Assembly (NCBI GenBank): GCA_002419365.1
Contig: DIGA01000067.1
Span: 24,335 to 88,334 of the forward strand
Direction: 5' to 3'
DNA from: Mageeibacillus sp. UBA5734
Lineage (GTDB): Bacteria; Bacillota; Clostridia; Saccharofermentanales; UBA5734
Length of the DNA: 64,000 nt
A model generated the notes under the pieces. It made no database searches. It was given only the letters and a program-made list of their open reading frames with translations, and was not told the origin of the DNA. Below, piece by piece: positions 18,128-26,970 of the stretch (positions are counted from its first letter, which is position 1; each line of letters begins with the position of its first letter). The position numbers and the translations under genes were made by a program.

Positions 18128-18218
18128 GGGCCTTTCAGGTAACAAGCTGCCAGATGCACTGTTTTCAGGGGGGCTGCGGCCGGATGACAAGACCTGGCAG
18201 TCGACAAAGCGCCTTTAG

Positions 18219-18247
18219 TTGAACGGATGCCGAGAATCTGCCATAAT
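18219..18247 (+). promoter_or_regulatory. Promoter for ychF
   Basis: TTGAAC at 18219-18224 and CATAAT at 18242-18247 with a 17-bp spacer, 30 nt before the start codon. An isolated TTTGTCGAC (minus strand, about 18201-18209) lies just upstream and may be another 0A-like half site. Confidence 0.6.
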
Positions 18248-18276
18248 ACCTCTGTTTATTGATGAGGAGGACCTTC

Positions 18277-19368
18277 ATGCGTCTGGGAATTGTCGGTTTG
18301 CCCAATGTCGGCAAAAGCACGTTGTTTAATGCCATCACCAAGGCGGGGGCTGCTGTCGCCAATTATGCCTTTTGTACCATCGATCCGAATGTCGGGGTTG
18401 TCGCCGTGCCGGATCCCCGGCTCGACAAACTGGCCGAGATGTACCATCCGGAAAAATACACCCCGGCCACGATCGAATTTGTCGACATCGCCGGCCTGGT
18501 GCGCGGCGCCAGCAAAGGTGAAGGCCTTGGCAACAAGTTCCTGGCCAACATCCGCGAAGTCGATGCCATCGTCCATGTGGTGCGCTGTTTTGATGACTCC
18601 GATGTCATGCATGTCGACGGCCAGACCGACCCGGCCCGCGACATCGAAACCATCAATCTTGAACTGATCTTGAGTGACATGGAATACATGGAGCGCCGGA
18701 TCGACAAGACGAAAAAGATGCTCAAGGGCGGCGACAAGAAATTCCAGGCCGAGCTGGAGGTGCAGGAAAAAATCCTCGCCTGCCTCGAATCAGGTAAATC
18801 CGCCCGTACCCTCACGTGGGAAGAAGATGAAAAACCGTACCTGCGCGACCTGTTCCTGCTGACGATCAAGCCGGTGCTCTATGTGGCCAACATCGCCGAA
18901 GATGCCCTGGCCGGACCCGAGCCGGACTATGTCGCCACCGTGCGGGCCATTGCGGCTACGGAAGATGCCGAAGTCGTCACCATCAGTGCCAAGATCGAAG
19001 AAGAGATCTCGGTTCTGGAAGATGAAGAACGCGCCCTGTTCCTCCAGGACCTGGGGCTTGAGGAATCAGGTCTCGACAAGATCATCAAGGCCGGCTATCA
19101 CCTGCTGGGCCTGATGTCCTTCTTGACCGCCGGGCCGACCGAAGTGAGAGCATGGACGATCAAGCGCGGCACTAAGGCGCCCCAGGCGGCTGGCAAGATC
19201 CATTCCGACTTTGAACGCGGTTTCATCCGGGCCGAGGTCGTCAATTTCCATGACCTGATGGCCAGCGGCACCTATGCAGCCGCCCGGGAAAAGGGTCAGG
19301 TCCGCTCCGAAGGCAAGGAATATGTGATGCAGGATGGCGACGTCGTCCTGTTCCGCTTCAACGTCTGA
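18277..19368 (+). CDS. ychF: Redox-regulated ATPase YchF (Obg/Ola1 family)
   Basis: 363 aa from ATG 18277, with GAGGAGGACC upstream; an in-frame ATG six codons earlier lacks an RBS. P-loop GLPNVGKSTLFNAIT, switch region VDIAGLVRGASKGEGLGN, and the base-specificity motif reads NIAE (VANIAED) instead of NKxD, the change that gives this family ATP preference. A coiled-coil insert (residues about 130-170) and C-terminal TGS domain (TEVRAWTIKRGTKAPQAA, then YVMQDGDVVLFRFNV) complete it. Monocistronic. Confidence 0.97.
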   Translation: MRLGIVGLPNVGKSTLFNAITKAGAAVANYAFCTIDPNVGVVAVPDPRLDKLAEMYHPEKYTPATIEFVDIAGLVRGASKGEGLGNKFLANIREVDAIVHVVRCFDDSDVMHVDGQTDPARDIETINLELILSDMEYMERRIDKTKKMLKGGDKKFQAELEVQEKILACLESGKSARTLTWEEDEKPYLRDLFLLTIKPVLYVANIAEDALAGPEPDYVATVRAIAATEDAEVVTISAKIEEEISVLEDEERALFLQDLGLEESGLDKIIKAGYHLLGLMSFLTAGPTEVRAWTIKRGTKAPQAAGKIHSDFERGFIRAEVVNFHDLMASGTYAAAREKGQVRSEGKEYVMQDGDVVLFRFNV

Positions 19369-19389
19369 TTCTTCCATCCGTACGCTTTT

Positions 19390-19423
19390 AAAGGGCTTCC
19401 CAATGCAGGTTGGGAGGTCCTTT
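19390..19423. terminator. Hairpin between convergent ychF and the membrane-protein gene
   Basis: A 14-bp stem (AAAGGGCTTCCCAA pairing with TTGGGAGGTCCTTT, including two G-U pairs) with a 6-nt loop. The T-tracts on either side are poor (GTGCTTCATTATTT and TTTAAAAGC), so it may act weakly in both directions. Confidence 0.6.
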
Positions 19424-19451
19424 GTGCTTCATTATTTCCGAATGACCTGGA

Positions 19452-19940
19452 TCAGCCTTGCAGTTTTTTCGCCAGATACACATCCAGCCAGACAATCAGA
19501 CCGACCGGAAGCAAACCCATGACAAGCACAGCAAAAAGAAAGGCCAGATAGTGTGGTACTTGCAACGAACCAGATTGTGGGCCCAGGATCAGAAGGGGGA
19601 TCGCAGCACTATGAAAAATCAGCCAGGCGATCAGGCTCTGTGGTCGCACGAGCGCCTGACGAATCGACAAGCGCTGCAGACCATTGGAACCGGCTCGCCC
19701 TGTGGAGGATCTCGGAACAATCAAGCTCAGCCAGGCCAGGTCGACCAGGAGCAGGCCTCCGGTAAAAAACAGGCCCGCCTGTGCCAATGGATGATTAGAC
19801 AAGCCAGCGCCAAAACGGATCCATATGAACATCGCAGTCCCTGTGGATGTCATCAGGTTTAAGACTGAAAGGCCCGGACTGACGCGATGGCGTTTCGCAC
19901 CTTGATCCATGCGGTCAGACTGGATCCTAGTCACGGTCAT
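19452..19940 (-). CDS. Small membrane protein of unknown function
   Basis: About 162 aa with four hydrophobic segments (for example GLFFTGGLLLVDLAWLSLIV and YLAFLFAVLVMGLLPVGLIV) and a basic N-terminus. No family recognised. The start is uncertain: ATG 19940 overlaps coaE by 14 bp but has AGGAG directly adjacent; ATG 19910 is the alternative. It is the last gene of the sigma-antisigma-polA-coaE run. It might be a small permease subunit or unrelated. Confidence 0.55.
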   Translation of the reverse strand: MTVTRIQSDRMDQGAKRHRVSPGLSVLNLMTSTGTAMFIWIRFGAGLSNHPLAQAGLFFTGGLLLVDLAWLSLIVPRSSTGRAGSNGLQRLSIRQALVRPQSLIAWLIFHSAAIPLLILGPQSGSLQVPHYLAFLFAVLVMGLLPVGLIVWLDVYLAKKLQG

Positions 19941-20574
19941 CTCCTGCAGCGTCTTTGGCCAGGGATTGGTACCGGATGCCCCGGCTGGCCAGTTCGTCCT
20001 TGAACAATGCTTCAACAGCCTGCACCAGCGCGCCATAGTCCCCGCTGTTATCGATCAGGTGGTCGGCGATCGCCTGGTATTCATCCCGGGTCATTTGCAT
20101 CGCAATCCGGCGCCGGGCGTCGTCTTCGGCCATTCCCCGGCTGAGAAGGCGGCTGATGCGCACCTCGTCTTGTGCCCAGACAACCCAGACTTGGTTGACA
20201 GAATCCAGAAAGCCTTGCTTGACCGGTATTGGCACATCCAGTACGGCAGCCTTGACCTTCTTATCCTTGAGTTTCTCAATCTGGCGCTGCATTTCCGCGA
20301 TCACTTCACGATGGACGATCTGGCTGAGCTGATCGAGAGATTTACGGTCAGTAAAAACCTGGTGGGCCATTTTGGCACGGTCCAGGCCGCCTTTGGCGTC
20401 GAGCACGGAGCGGCCAAAAGCAGCCACAATGGGCTCGATGGCCAGACCATCCGGTGCGGTCGCCTGACGCGAGATTTCATCGGCGTCGATGACAGCAAGT
20501 CCAGCCTGACGGCACAAATTGGCTACCGTTGTCTTGCCGCAGCCAATGCCGCCGGTGATTCCAATGATGAACAT
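19927..20574 (-). CDS. coaE: Dephospho-CoA kinase
   Basis: Last step of coenzyme A synthesis, 215 aa. P-loop GITGGIGCGKTTVANL, VIDADEISRQ, and the RLLSRGMAEDDARRRIAMQ lid region typical of CoaE. ATG 20574 has AAGGAG about 10 nt upstream. It follows polA by 67 bp, the usual Firmicutes polA-coaE neighbourhood although mutM is absent. Confidence 0.96.
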   Translation of the reverse strand: MFIIGITGGIGCGKTTVANLCRQAGLAVIDADEISRQATAPDGLAIEPIVAAFGRSVLDAKGGLDRAKMAHQVFTDRKSLDQLSQIVHREVIAEMQRQIEKLKDKKVKAAVLDVPIPVKQGFLDSVNQVWVVWAQDEVRISRLLSRGMAEDDARRRIAMQMTRDEYQAIADHLIDNSGDYGALVQAVEALFKDELASRGIRYQSLAKDAAGDDRD

Positions 20575-20641
20575 CGTTTGATTTTCTCCTTAGTCCTAAC
20601 ATAAAGATCCAGTCTCCAGGCCAGCCTCGAAGGGGTGGCTC

Positions 20642-23368
20642 TCAATCCTTGCACTCACTCCAGCGCTGGCCCTGCTTGACTTCGGCAATCAGCGGCACAG
20701 AGAGCTCGAGGGCATCTTCCATCGCCTGCTTGAGCAAGGCTGCTGCAGTGGTTGCTTCGGCCAGAGGGGCTTCGACGATCAGTTCGTCGTGGACCTGCAG
20801 GACGAGACGCGCCTTGAGTCCCTCCTGGATAAACAAATTGCGCGCCCGGACCATGGCCATCTTGATCAAGTCGGCGGCTGTGCCCTGGATCGGTGTATTC
20901 ATCGCCGCCCGCTCACCGAACTGGCGCAGGTTGCGGTTGGCCGACTGCAGTTCCGGCAGATAGCGGCGCCGGCCGAACAAGGTCTCGACATAGCCTTGTT
21001 CATAAGCCTGCCTGACGAGCCGGTCGAGATAGGCCCGGACCTGGGGATACTGGCTGTTGTAGCCGGCGATGTACTGGTGGGCTTGCTTGACCGTGACGCC
21101 GAGGTCGCGGGCCAGGCCGAAATCGCTGATGCCATAGACGATGCTGAAGTTGACGGTCTTGGCTACCGCCCGCTGGGCAGAGGTTACTTCACGATCCGAA
21201 ACGCCGAAAATGTGGCAGGCCGTATTGGTGTGGATGTCTTCGTTTTCATTGAAAGCCTGTTGCATTGCCGGATCTTCGGCCAGATGGGCCAGAAGGCGCA
21301 GCTCGATCTGCGAATAGTCGGCATCGAGCAGGACATGGCCGGGCGAAGCGATGAACGCGGCCCGGATCCGGTTGCCTTGTTCGCTGCGGATCGGGATGTT
21401 CTGCAAATTGGGCTCAGTGCTGCTCAGACGACCGGTGGCAGTCAGGACTTGGTTGAAGGTCGTATGGACGCGGCCATCGGCCGGATCAATCGCCTTGCGC
21501 AAGCCTTCGACAAAGGTCGAACGCAATTTGGCCAGCAGACGATGCTCGATGATCGGGGCGATCACCGGGTGCTGGTCGATCAGGCGTTCCAATTCCTCCG
21601 AATCTGTCGAATAATTGCCACCGCTGCGCTTCTTGCCAGTGGCCAGGCCAAGATGGTCAAACAGAACTGCGCCCAGCTGTTTCGGGGACATCAAGTTGAA
21701 GGTCTTGCCACTCAAGGCGAAAATCTGCTCCTGCAGGGCATCGATCCGCGCCTGCATATCCTGTGACAAGTCAGCAAGAATTGCCTGGTCGATGGCAAAC
21801 CCGGCCAGTTCCATTTCGGCCAGGACACCCGCCAGGGGCAGTTCCACCTGGTATGCCAAGTGCTCGATCCCCCGTTCGGCAATGGCTTGCTTCTGGGCCT
21901 GCCAGAGATCGGACAGGGCAGCGACAGCCAGCGGTGACTGTTCGAGGTTCCAGGATTCCCAGGTTTGCTGGGAGTCGTTAACGGGGGCAACGGTTTCCAG
22001 TGCAGCAAACAGGTCCTGCTGCCGGCTGGCTCCTGTAGAGGGGGCAGTGTCAGACCCGGCACGAACATTCTCCGGGCCCTGGAAAGGCCAATGATGACCG
22101 GTCACCCGGCTGTACAGACGGGTGAAGTCCGGCTTGCCATCGAGCTGGTTCAACAGATACGCAGCAACCAGGACATCGCGGACCGGTCCCGGCAAAGCAG
22201 GCAAGCGGAATGCACGCAAGATCTTCTTGTAATCGTAGGTCAATGCCGGTACCGTTTCCTGGCCCAGAAGGGACCAGGCCCGGGCCAGATCCTGGGCCGG
22301 AAGACCCTGGATCCGACAGGGATCGGTGGCGGGCACCGACCAGAGCAACTGGCCCTCCGGTCCCAGGACAAACGCCAGGCAGCCGTCGGGCTGGTTTTTG
22401 ACGGTCTGGATGGCGGACTTGAAATCAGTGATCGAGCCTGTTGTGTACGCAACTGTTGTGTTCTGTGCCATCGCCACTGGCAGGGGCTCGGTATCAAGTC
22501 CAAGCTTGGCAACCAGGCTGCGGAAATCGAGCCGGGCCAGCATTTCCAGCAAAGCCGGTCGGTCCGGCTGGAGGGACTTGAGCTCAGCCAGCGAAACCGG
22601 CAAAGGCACCTCACAATCGATCTGCGACAGCTGGCGTGACAGATAGGCCATCTCGCGGTTTTCCGCCAGTTTGGCAGCCAGATTGGGCTTGATGTCAGCG
22701 AGATGCTCATAGATCTGGTCCAGGCTGCCAAAGCGGGAGACCAGGTCGAGTGCGCCTTTTTCTCCAATGCCTTTGACTCCGGGAATGTTATCGGATGGAT
22801 CGCCCATGATCGCCTTGAGGTCGACGAATTGCTCGGGTCCAATGGTGTAGCGCTCTCGGACAGATTCCGGGGTGTAGATCTGAACCTCCGTCTTGCCGGT
22901 CGTCGTGACGGGGTGCCAGATCGAGATATGATCATCGACCAGCTGGAAGCTGTCTTTGTCTCCGGTCAGAATCGCCACGTCCGAGCCTTCAGACTCTGCC
23001 TTGCGTGCCAGCGTACCCAGGATGTCGTCGGCCTCATAACCAGGCACCTCCACCCGACCCACGCCCATCAGGTCGAGAAGCTCCTTGAGGATGGGCAGCT
23101 GGACAGCCAGATCATCCGGCATCCCTTTGCGGGTCGCCTTGTAGCCGTCAAACATCTGGTGGCGGAAAGTCGGTTCCTTGCGGTCAAAGGCGGCCACGAT
23201 CTGATCTGGCCCATAGTCGGCTTTGAACCGCAGGAACATGTTCAGGAAGGCATAGAGGGCACCGGTCGGGGTGCCATCCGGCGCCGTGAGGCGGTTTCTT
23301 CCGGCCAGACCGAAAAAGGCCCGGTTGATCAGGCTGTTGCCATCGATCAGCATTAATTTTTCAGGCAA
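20642..23368 (-). CDS. polA: DNA polymerase I
   Basis: About 908 aa. N-terminal 5'-3' exonuclease (LMLIDGNSLINRAFFGL, GDKDSFQLV, GVKGIGEKGALDLVSRFGS). The middle 3'-5' exonuclease-like region lacks the acidic DxE signature, so proofreading is probably lost as in Bacillus. Polymerase motifs A (DADYSQIELR), B (RAVAKTVNFSIVYG) and C (QVHDELIVEAP) are intact. The likely start is TTG 23368 with GGAGG 9 nt upstream, giving an N-terminus like relatives; the first ATG (23353) is too far from the RBS. It begins 2 nt after the anti-sigma stop. Confidence 0.96.
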   Translation of the reverse strand: MPEKLMLIDGNSLINRAFFGLAGRNRLTAPDGTPTGALYAFLNMFLRFKADYGPDQIVAAFDRKEPTFRHQMFDGYKATRKGMPDDLAVQLPILKELLDLMGVGRVEVPGYEADDILGTLARKAESEGSDVAILTGDKDSFQLVDDHISIWHPVTTTGKTEVQIYTPESVRERYTIGPEQFVDLKAIMGDPSDNIPGVKGIGEKGALDLVSRFGSLDQIYEHLADIKPNLAAKLAENREMAYLSRQLSQIDCEVPLPVSLAELKSLQPDRPALLEMLARLDFRSLVAKLGLDTEPLPVAMAQNTTVAYTTGSITDFKSAIQTVKNQPDGCLAFVLGPEGQLLWSVPATDPCRIQGLPAQDLARAWSLLGQETVPALTYDYKKILRAFRLPALPGPVRDVLVAAYLLNQLDGKPDFTRLYSRVTGHHWPFQGPENVRAGSDTAPSTGASRQQDLFAALETVAPVNDSQQTWESWNLEQSPLAVAALSDLWQAQKQAIAERGIEHLAYQVELPLAGVLAEMELAGFAIDQAILADLSQDMQARIDALQEQIFALSGKTFNLMSPKQLGAVLFDHLGLATGKKRSGGNYSTDSEELERLIDQHPVIAPIIEHRLLAKLRSTFVEGLRKAIDPADGRVHTTFNQVLTATGRLSSTEPNLQNIPIRSEQGNRIRAAFIASPGHVLLDADYSQIELRLLAHLAEDPAMQQAFNENEDIHTNTACHIFGVSDREVTSAQRAVAKTVNFSIVYGISDFGLARDLGVTVKQAHQYIAGYNSQYPQVRAYLDRLVRQAYEQGYVETLFGRRRYLPELQSANRNLRQFGERAAMNTPIQGTAADLIKMAMVRARNLFIQEGLKARLVLQVHDELIVEAPLAEATTAAALLKQAMEDALELSVPLIAEVKQGQRWSECKD

Positions 23369-23370
23369 AA

Positions 23371-24312
23371 TCAAGTTCCTCCAAATTCAAGGATCAGGTA
23401 TTGGCAATCAGGCTGTTGCAATGCCTGCCAGGCAGCGGTTGCTTCGGTGGCGAGCCAGTCGGTGAGCAGCCGTTCTGCTTCATCTGCGGAGGCTGCGGTC
23501 AGGCTGACCGCTGGCGTGAGGTCTGCCATTGCATCCGCGACCACCTCTGCCGTGTTCTTTCCGGCTGCCACGGGCCAGGCTGTGATCAGCCGGTTGGGCT
23601 CGATCCAGATGGCAGAGCTTGCCCCGGCCAGGATTTCCCCGGCCAGGACTGGCACACCGGGGGCAGACTGGCGATCGACCGGCAGGACAAAATCTTCGCG
23701 GATGGCGTACCAGGAATGGACTGCAGCCGTGAAGAGCCTGGCCTCGGCGACTGGAGCTGATTCTGTCTCCGGTTGCGGTTCGAAAAGTCCTTTTCCACTG
23801 CCCGAGCCGCCCGCGGCAGTGACATCAGGTGCCCCGGCGGCTTCTGGTACAGCCATGTCCACAGACTGGTCAAGCATCGCCGCTGCTGTTGTTTCTGGCA
23901 GCGATGCCGTGGAACGGGCTGGCTGATTGGCCAAAGTGTAAAGAGACCACAAGCCAGCCAACACGACAAGGGTAGCTGCAGCCAGGCCGAAGCGGCGCAG
24001 CTGGACAGGCCTGGGTAAAAGGGTTCGGGTACGCACAGCCTGTTGCGAGGCCTGTTCCGTCTCGTGCCGGACCGACTCGAGCAAACGGGCCGAAAATTCT
24101 GGTGTCGGAGCTGAAGCAGGGATCTGACGCTGGGCCAGCGTCCGATAGGGCAGCCAGCGGCGCACGTGTTCCAGCTCTTTGCGGCAAGATGCACAATGGG
24201 CCAGGATGTGTTCCAGCTCGGCCTTCTCCTTACCCTGGATGGTGTTCTCCAGATAGCGGATCATCTGGTCCTCACTGAGGCGCGCTGGCTTGTGTCGTCT
24301 GAAATGGATCAT
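23371..24312 (-). CDS. Putative anti-sigma factor with N-terminal zinc-finger-like domain
   Basis: 313 aa. The cytoplasmic N-terminus resembles the zf-HC2/ZAS anti-sigma domain: LSEDQMIRYLENTIQGKEKAELEHILAHCASC, except that the first histidine is four, not three, residues before C-x2-C. One membrane segment (about 108-128, FGLAAATLVVLAGLWSLYTLA) is followed by an Ala/Ser/Pro-rich extracytoplasmic part with no recognised sensor. The start ATGA overlaps the sigma gene stop, as expected for a sigma/anti-sigma pair. It also carries the polA RBS at its end. Confidence 0.85.
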   Translation of the reverse strand: MIHFRRHKPARLSEDQMIRYLENTIQGKEKAELEHILAHCASCRKELEHVRRWLPYRTLAQRQIPASAPTPEFSARLLESVRHETEQASQQAVRTRTLLPRPVQLRRFGLAAATLVVLAGLWSLYTLANQPARSTASLPETTAAAMLDQSVDMAVPEAAGAPDVTAAGGSGSGKGLFEPQPETESAPVAEARLFTAAVHSWYAIREDFVLPVDRQSAPGVPVLAGEILAGASSAIWIEPNRLITAWPVAAGKNTAEVVADAMADLTPAVSLTAASADEAERLLTDWLATEATAAWQALQQPDCQYLILEFGGT

Positions 24313-24947
24313 CCCTGCACCTCCCTTCCGCGCTTTGGACGGGTAAGAGTGTGGATTTGTTCCGGTTGGCCAAACGAAGACCCCGGATGATCCTCCAGAC
24401 TGGCCATGACCTGGTTTCTGGCCCGGAACAGGCGCGATTTCACCGTACCCTCGGATAGACCCAGCCGGGCGGCGATTTCTTCGTAGGACAAGCCCTGGAG
24501 GTCGCGCAGGATCAGGACCTCGCGCATCGCTGGCTTGAGCTGGCTGATCTGGTACAAAAGCGTGCGCCCGAGCTCGTGGTTGATCGCCTGCTCATCGGGC
24601 AGCGGACTTTTATCCGGCAGCTGGATGAAACAGTCCCCGTCTTCGTTTTCCTGGTCGATCGAGGTGGTCGGATGGCTTTTTTTACTGCGTTGCAGATCAT
24701 GGCAGACATTGACCGCGATCCGGTAGATCCAGGTGTAGAACGAAGACCGGCCCTGGTATAGGGACAGGGAGCGATAGGCCTTGAGGAACGTCTCCTGGGT
24801 GCAATCCTCGGCATCGTCGCGGTTGCCGAGCAAGCCGAGGCAGACATTGAAAATACGCGCCATGTGGCTTTGCACCAGCAGGCCAAACGCTTCCCCGTCA
24901 CCTTTCATCGCTTGTTCGATCCATTCTTTTTCATTGTTGGCAAACAT
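24309..24947 (-). CDS. ECF RNA polymerase sigma factor
   Basis: 212 aa with sigma region 2 (FGLLVQSHMARIFNVCLGLLGNRDDAEDCTQ, then FLKAYRSLSLYQGRSSFYTWIYRIAVN) and region 4 (LKPAMREVLILRDLQGLSYEEIAARLGLSEGTVKSRLFRAR). Directs transcription of a stress regulon under control of the anti-sigma factor encoded next to it. The ATG lies 6 nt after a perfect TATAAT, so the mRNA is probably leaderless; no Shine-Dalgarno is visible. The promoter is of vegetative type, so autoregulation is not evident. Confidence 0.93.
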   Translation of the reverse strand: MFANNEKEWIEQAMKGDGEAFGLLVQSHMARIFNVCLGLLGNRDDAEDCTQETFLKAYRSLSLYQGRSSFYTWIYRIAVNVCHDLQRSKKSHPTTSIDQENEDGDCFIQLPDKSPLPDEQAINHELGRTLLYQISQLKPAMREVLILRDLQGLSYEEIAARLGLSEGTVKSRLFRARNQVMASLEDHPGSSFGQPEQIHTLTRPKRGREVQG

Positions 24948-24953
24948 ACCGCC

Positions 24954-24962
24954 ATTATATCA
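24954..24962 (-). promoter_or_regulatory. Extended -10 promoter (TGATATAAT) of the ECF sigma gene
   Basis: TGATATAAT on the minus strand; the TATAAT ends 6 nt before the ATG at 24947, placing +1 on the A of the start codon. No -35 was recognised at 16-18 bp, consistent with an extended -10 promoter. Confidence 0.6.
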
Positions 24963-25001
24963 TTACATCCAGCCGGGAGGCGATTTCTTTACGTCTCTGG
25001 G

Positions 25002-25010
25002 TGGTATAAT
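25002..25010 (+). promoter_or_regulatory. Extended -10 promoter for the MFS gene
   Basis: TGGTATAAT with TATAAT at 25005-25010, 21 nt before the start codon, leaving room for a GGGAGG RBS. The -35 is weak. Divergent from the ECF sigma promoter about 45 bp away. Confidence 0.6.
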
Positions 25011-25031
25011 AGGCCTGCCGGGAGGTCCGTT

Positions 25032-26531
25032 ATGCTTAAACGATTTTCTATTTCCCGTGAAGAAATCCTGCCCAAGTACGGTATGCCGCTGGATGCGGCA
25101 ACCCAGCGGGATCTGGGAGCAGCTATCTATTCGATTGTCTTCGGCATGGCTTATTTCATCATCACCGGCTACCCGGGCGCATCCCCCCTTTTTACGTCTT
25201 TTCTCAAGGATTACCTCGGGGTCAGTGACAGTGCCTATGGCCTGATCCTGACCTTGCCCTTCATCACGGTCCTGATCCAGGTGCCTTTCACGGTCTATGT
25301 TGCGCGTCATGGCCGGATCAAACAATCCTTCCTGGTGGCTGGATCCCTGGCCAAGGTCACCTTCCTGACACTGGCCTTCCTGCCCATCCTGGGGGATCGG
25401 CTCAACAGCCAGGCCGCCTTCCTTGTTGTGGTGGTGACGATCCTCCTGACCTCCACCTTCAACTGGATCGCCGATTCGGCAATCAACACCTGGTTTGGCT
25501 CCCTGATCCCAACCGAGATCAAGGGCCGCTATTTCTCCACGCGCCAGATGATCTTCACCATCGCCATGCTGTTCTACGCCCTGACCATGTCCCAGCTGCT
25601 CCAGCTGCTGCGCGACTGGCGCTGGAAATACACGTTGTTCTTTGGCTTGGCCGTCCTGTTCGGATTGATCGACATCCTGTTCTATACCAAGGTCCGCCCT
25701 CCGGAAAAGGCCTATTTGCCCTGGTTTCACACCAGTCCAGAGCAAAAGGTCCAGACCTTCACCATGCACCAGTTCCTGATGCCACTGCGCGACAGCCGCT
25801 ATCGTGCCTATCTCCTGTTTACGATCAGCTGGAGTTTCTCGATGCAGATTTCCGGTCCTTACTACAACGTCTACATGTTCAATGACCTGAAATTCTCCCT
25901 TGGCCAGATGACACTTCTGAGCCAGATCATCCCAGCCATTGCCACGATCCTGTTCCTGCGCCGGATCGGGCGGGCCTTTGACCACTACGGCTTCAAGCCG
26001 ATCCTGATCCTGTCCTGCGGCGTCTCCCTGGTCCTGCCAGTCTCCTGGATGTTCGCCACGGTTGATTCCAACTGGTTTGTCTACCTGTCCAATGTCCTGT
26101 CCGGCATTTTCAACATCGGAATCGAACTGGCGATCATGAGCCTGGCCATTTTTCTCGCACCCCATGCCGAGCGCAGCGCTTACCTGGCCATGAAAAGCAT
26201 CGCCATGGCCCTTCTGGGCTTTGTACCGGCGATTATGATCGGCGGCTTCCTGTCGGATCTGCTGCGGCCGGTCCTGCTCGCAGCCCAGCTGCCGTTTTTC
26301 CGTGGCCAGGTGATGAATCCGTTCCATGTCCTGTTGATCCTGACCTTCTCGCTGCGCCTCATGACGCTGCTCGTCTTCGCCAGGCGGCTCCATGAACCGA
26401 CTGCCATGTCATTCTCTGATTTTGTCGCCCATGCCAATGCCACCCATCTGGCCCAGCTGCGGCGCCAGCGTGTCCTGTTGCGTGAAAAAAGGCGCCGTCT
26501 CAGACAGCGCCTCAATCCCCGGAAAAAATAA
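25032..26531 (+). CDS. MFS transporter, substrate unknown
   Basis: 499 aa with about 12 hydrophobic segments in two halves and a strongly basic C-terminal tail (RRQRVLLREKRRRLRQRL). The start ATG 25032 has GGGAGG upstream; the frame runs further 5' into the divergent sigma gene without RBS. The N-terminal half is longer than usual, with TGYPGASPLFTSFLKDYLGVSDSAYGL between helices 1 and 2. No substrate signature was recognised. Monocistronic with a strong terminator. Confidence 0.8.
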   Translation: MLKRFSISREEILPKYGMPLDAATQRDLGAAIYSIVFGMAYFIITGYPGASPLFTSFLKDYLGVSDSAYGLILTLPFITVLIQVPFTVYVARHGRIKQSFLVAGSLAKVTFLTLAFLPILGDRLNSQAAFLVVVVTILLTSTFNWIADSAINTWFGSLIPTEIKGRYFSTRQMIFTIAMLFYALTMSQLLQLLRDWRWKYTLFFGLAVLFGLIDILFYTKVRPPEKAYLPWFHTSPEQKVQTFTMHQFLMPLRDSRYRAYLLFTISWSFSMQISGPYYNVYMFNDLKFSLGQMTLLSQIIPAIATILFLRRIGRAFDHYGFKPILILSCGVSLVLPVSWMFATVDSNWFVYLSNVLSGIFNIGIELAIMSLAIFLAPHAERSAYLAMKSIAMALLGFVPAIMIGGFLSDLLRPVLLAAQLPFFRGQVMNPFHVLLILTFSLRLMTLLVFARRLHEPTAMSFSDFVAHANATHLAQLRRQRVLLREKRRRLRQRLNPRKK

Positions 26532-26543
26532 GCGATTCGAGCG

Positions 26544-26576
26544 GTCCATCTGGCACAGCAGATGGACTTTTTCTTT
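26544..26576 (+). terminator. Intrinsic terminator after the MFS gene
   Basis: Perfect 9-bp stem GTCCATCTG / CAGATGGAC with a 6-nt loop, followed by TTTTTCTTT. Confidence 0.9.
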
Positions 26577-26595
26577 CAGGACAGACTGGATTTCA

Positions 26596-26970
26596 TCAGA
26601 TCTCAGCCACCAGCTCGATTTCGATCCGGGCTGATTTGGGCAGGGCTGCCACCTGGACCGTGGAGCGCGCTGGTTTGTGGTCCGCGAAAAATTCGCCATA
26701 CAGGCCATTGACGACGGCAAAATCGGCCAGATCGGCCAGGAAAATGGTCGTCTTGACGACTTTTTGCGGACTGGAACCGGCCTGTTCGAGTACAGCGGCC
26801 AGATTGGCGAGCACCTGGCGGGTCTGGGTTTCAATATCCGCGCCTGCCATCTCATTGCTGACCGGATCGAGGGCGATCTGGCCGGAGGTGAACAGCAAAC
26901 CATTGCTGACAACCGCCTGGGCATAGGGTCCGATGGGTTTGGGCGCATTGAGGGTGTAGATCGTTTTCAT
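26596..26970 (-). CDS. ridA: RidA family reactive enamine/imine deaminase
   Basis: 124 aa from ATG 26970. Family motifs IGPYAQAVVSNGLLFTSGQIALDP, NLAAVLEQAGSSPQKVVKTTIFLAD and KPARSTVQVAALPKSARIEIELVA, with the conserved arginine that binds the carboxylate of the substrate. Hydrolyses 2-aminoacrylate-type imines released by PLP enzymes. Its ATG shares a base with the stop of the giant activase upstream (TGATG), with GGAGG 10 nt before, so both are made from one mRNA. Confidence 0.95.
   Translation of the reverse strand: MKTIYTLNAPKPIGPYAQAVVSNGLLFTSGQIALDPVSNEMAGADIETQTRQVLANLAAVLEQAGSSPQKVVKTTIFLADLADFAVVNGLYGEFFADHKPARSTVQVAALPKSARIEIELVAEI

Noticed and set aside
18195..18215. Extra TTTGTCGAC box upstream of ychF
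   Set aside because: A single core without tandem repeats in phase (next TGTC is 17 bp away); not enough to call a fourth site.
24963..26393. Minus-strand open frame of 476 codons
   Set aside because: Antisense to the MFS transporter; the translation is a low-complexity mix of Gln, Asp, Gly and His typical of antisense of membrane proteins.
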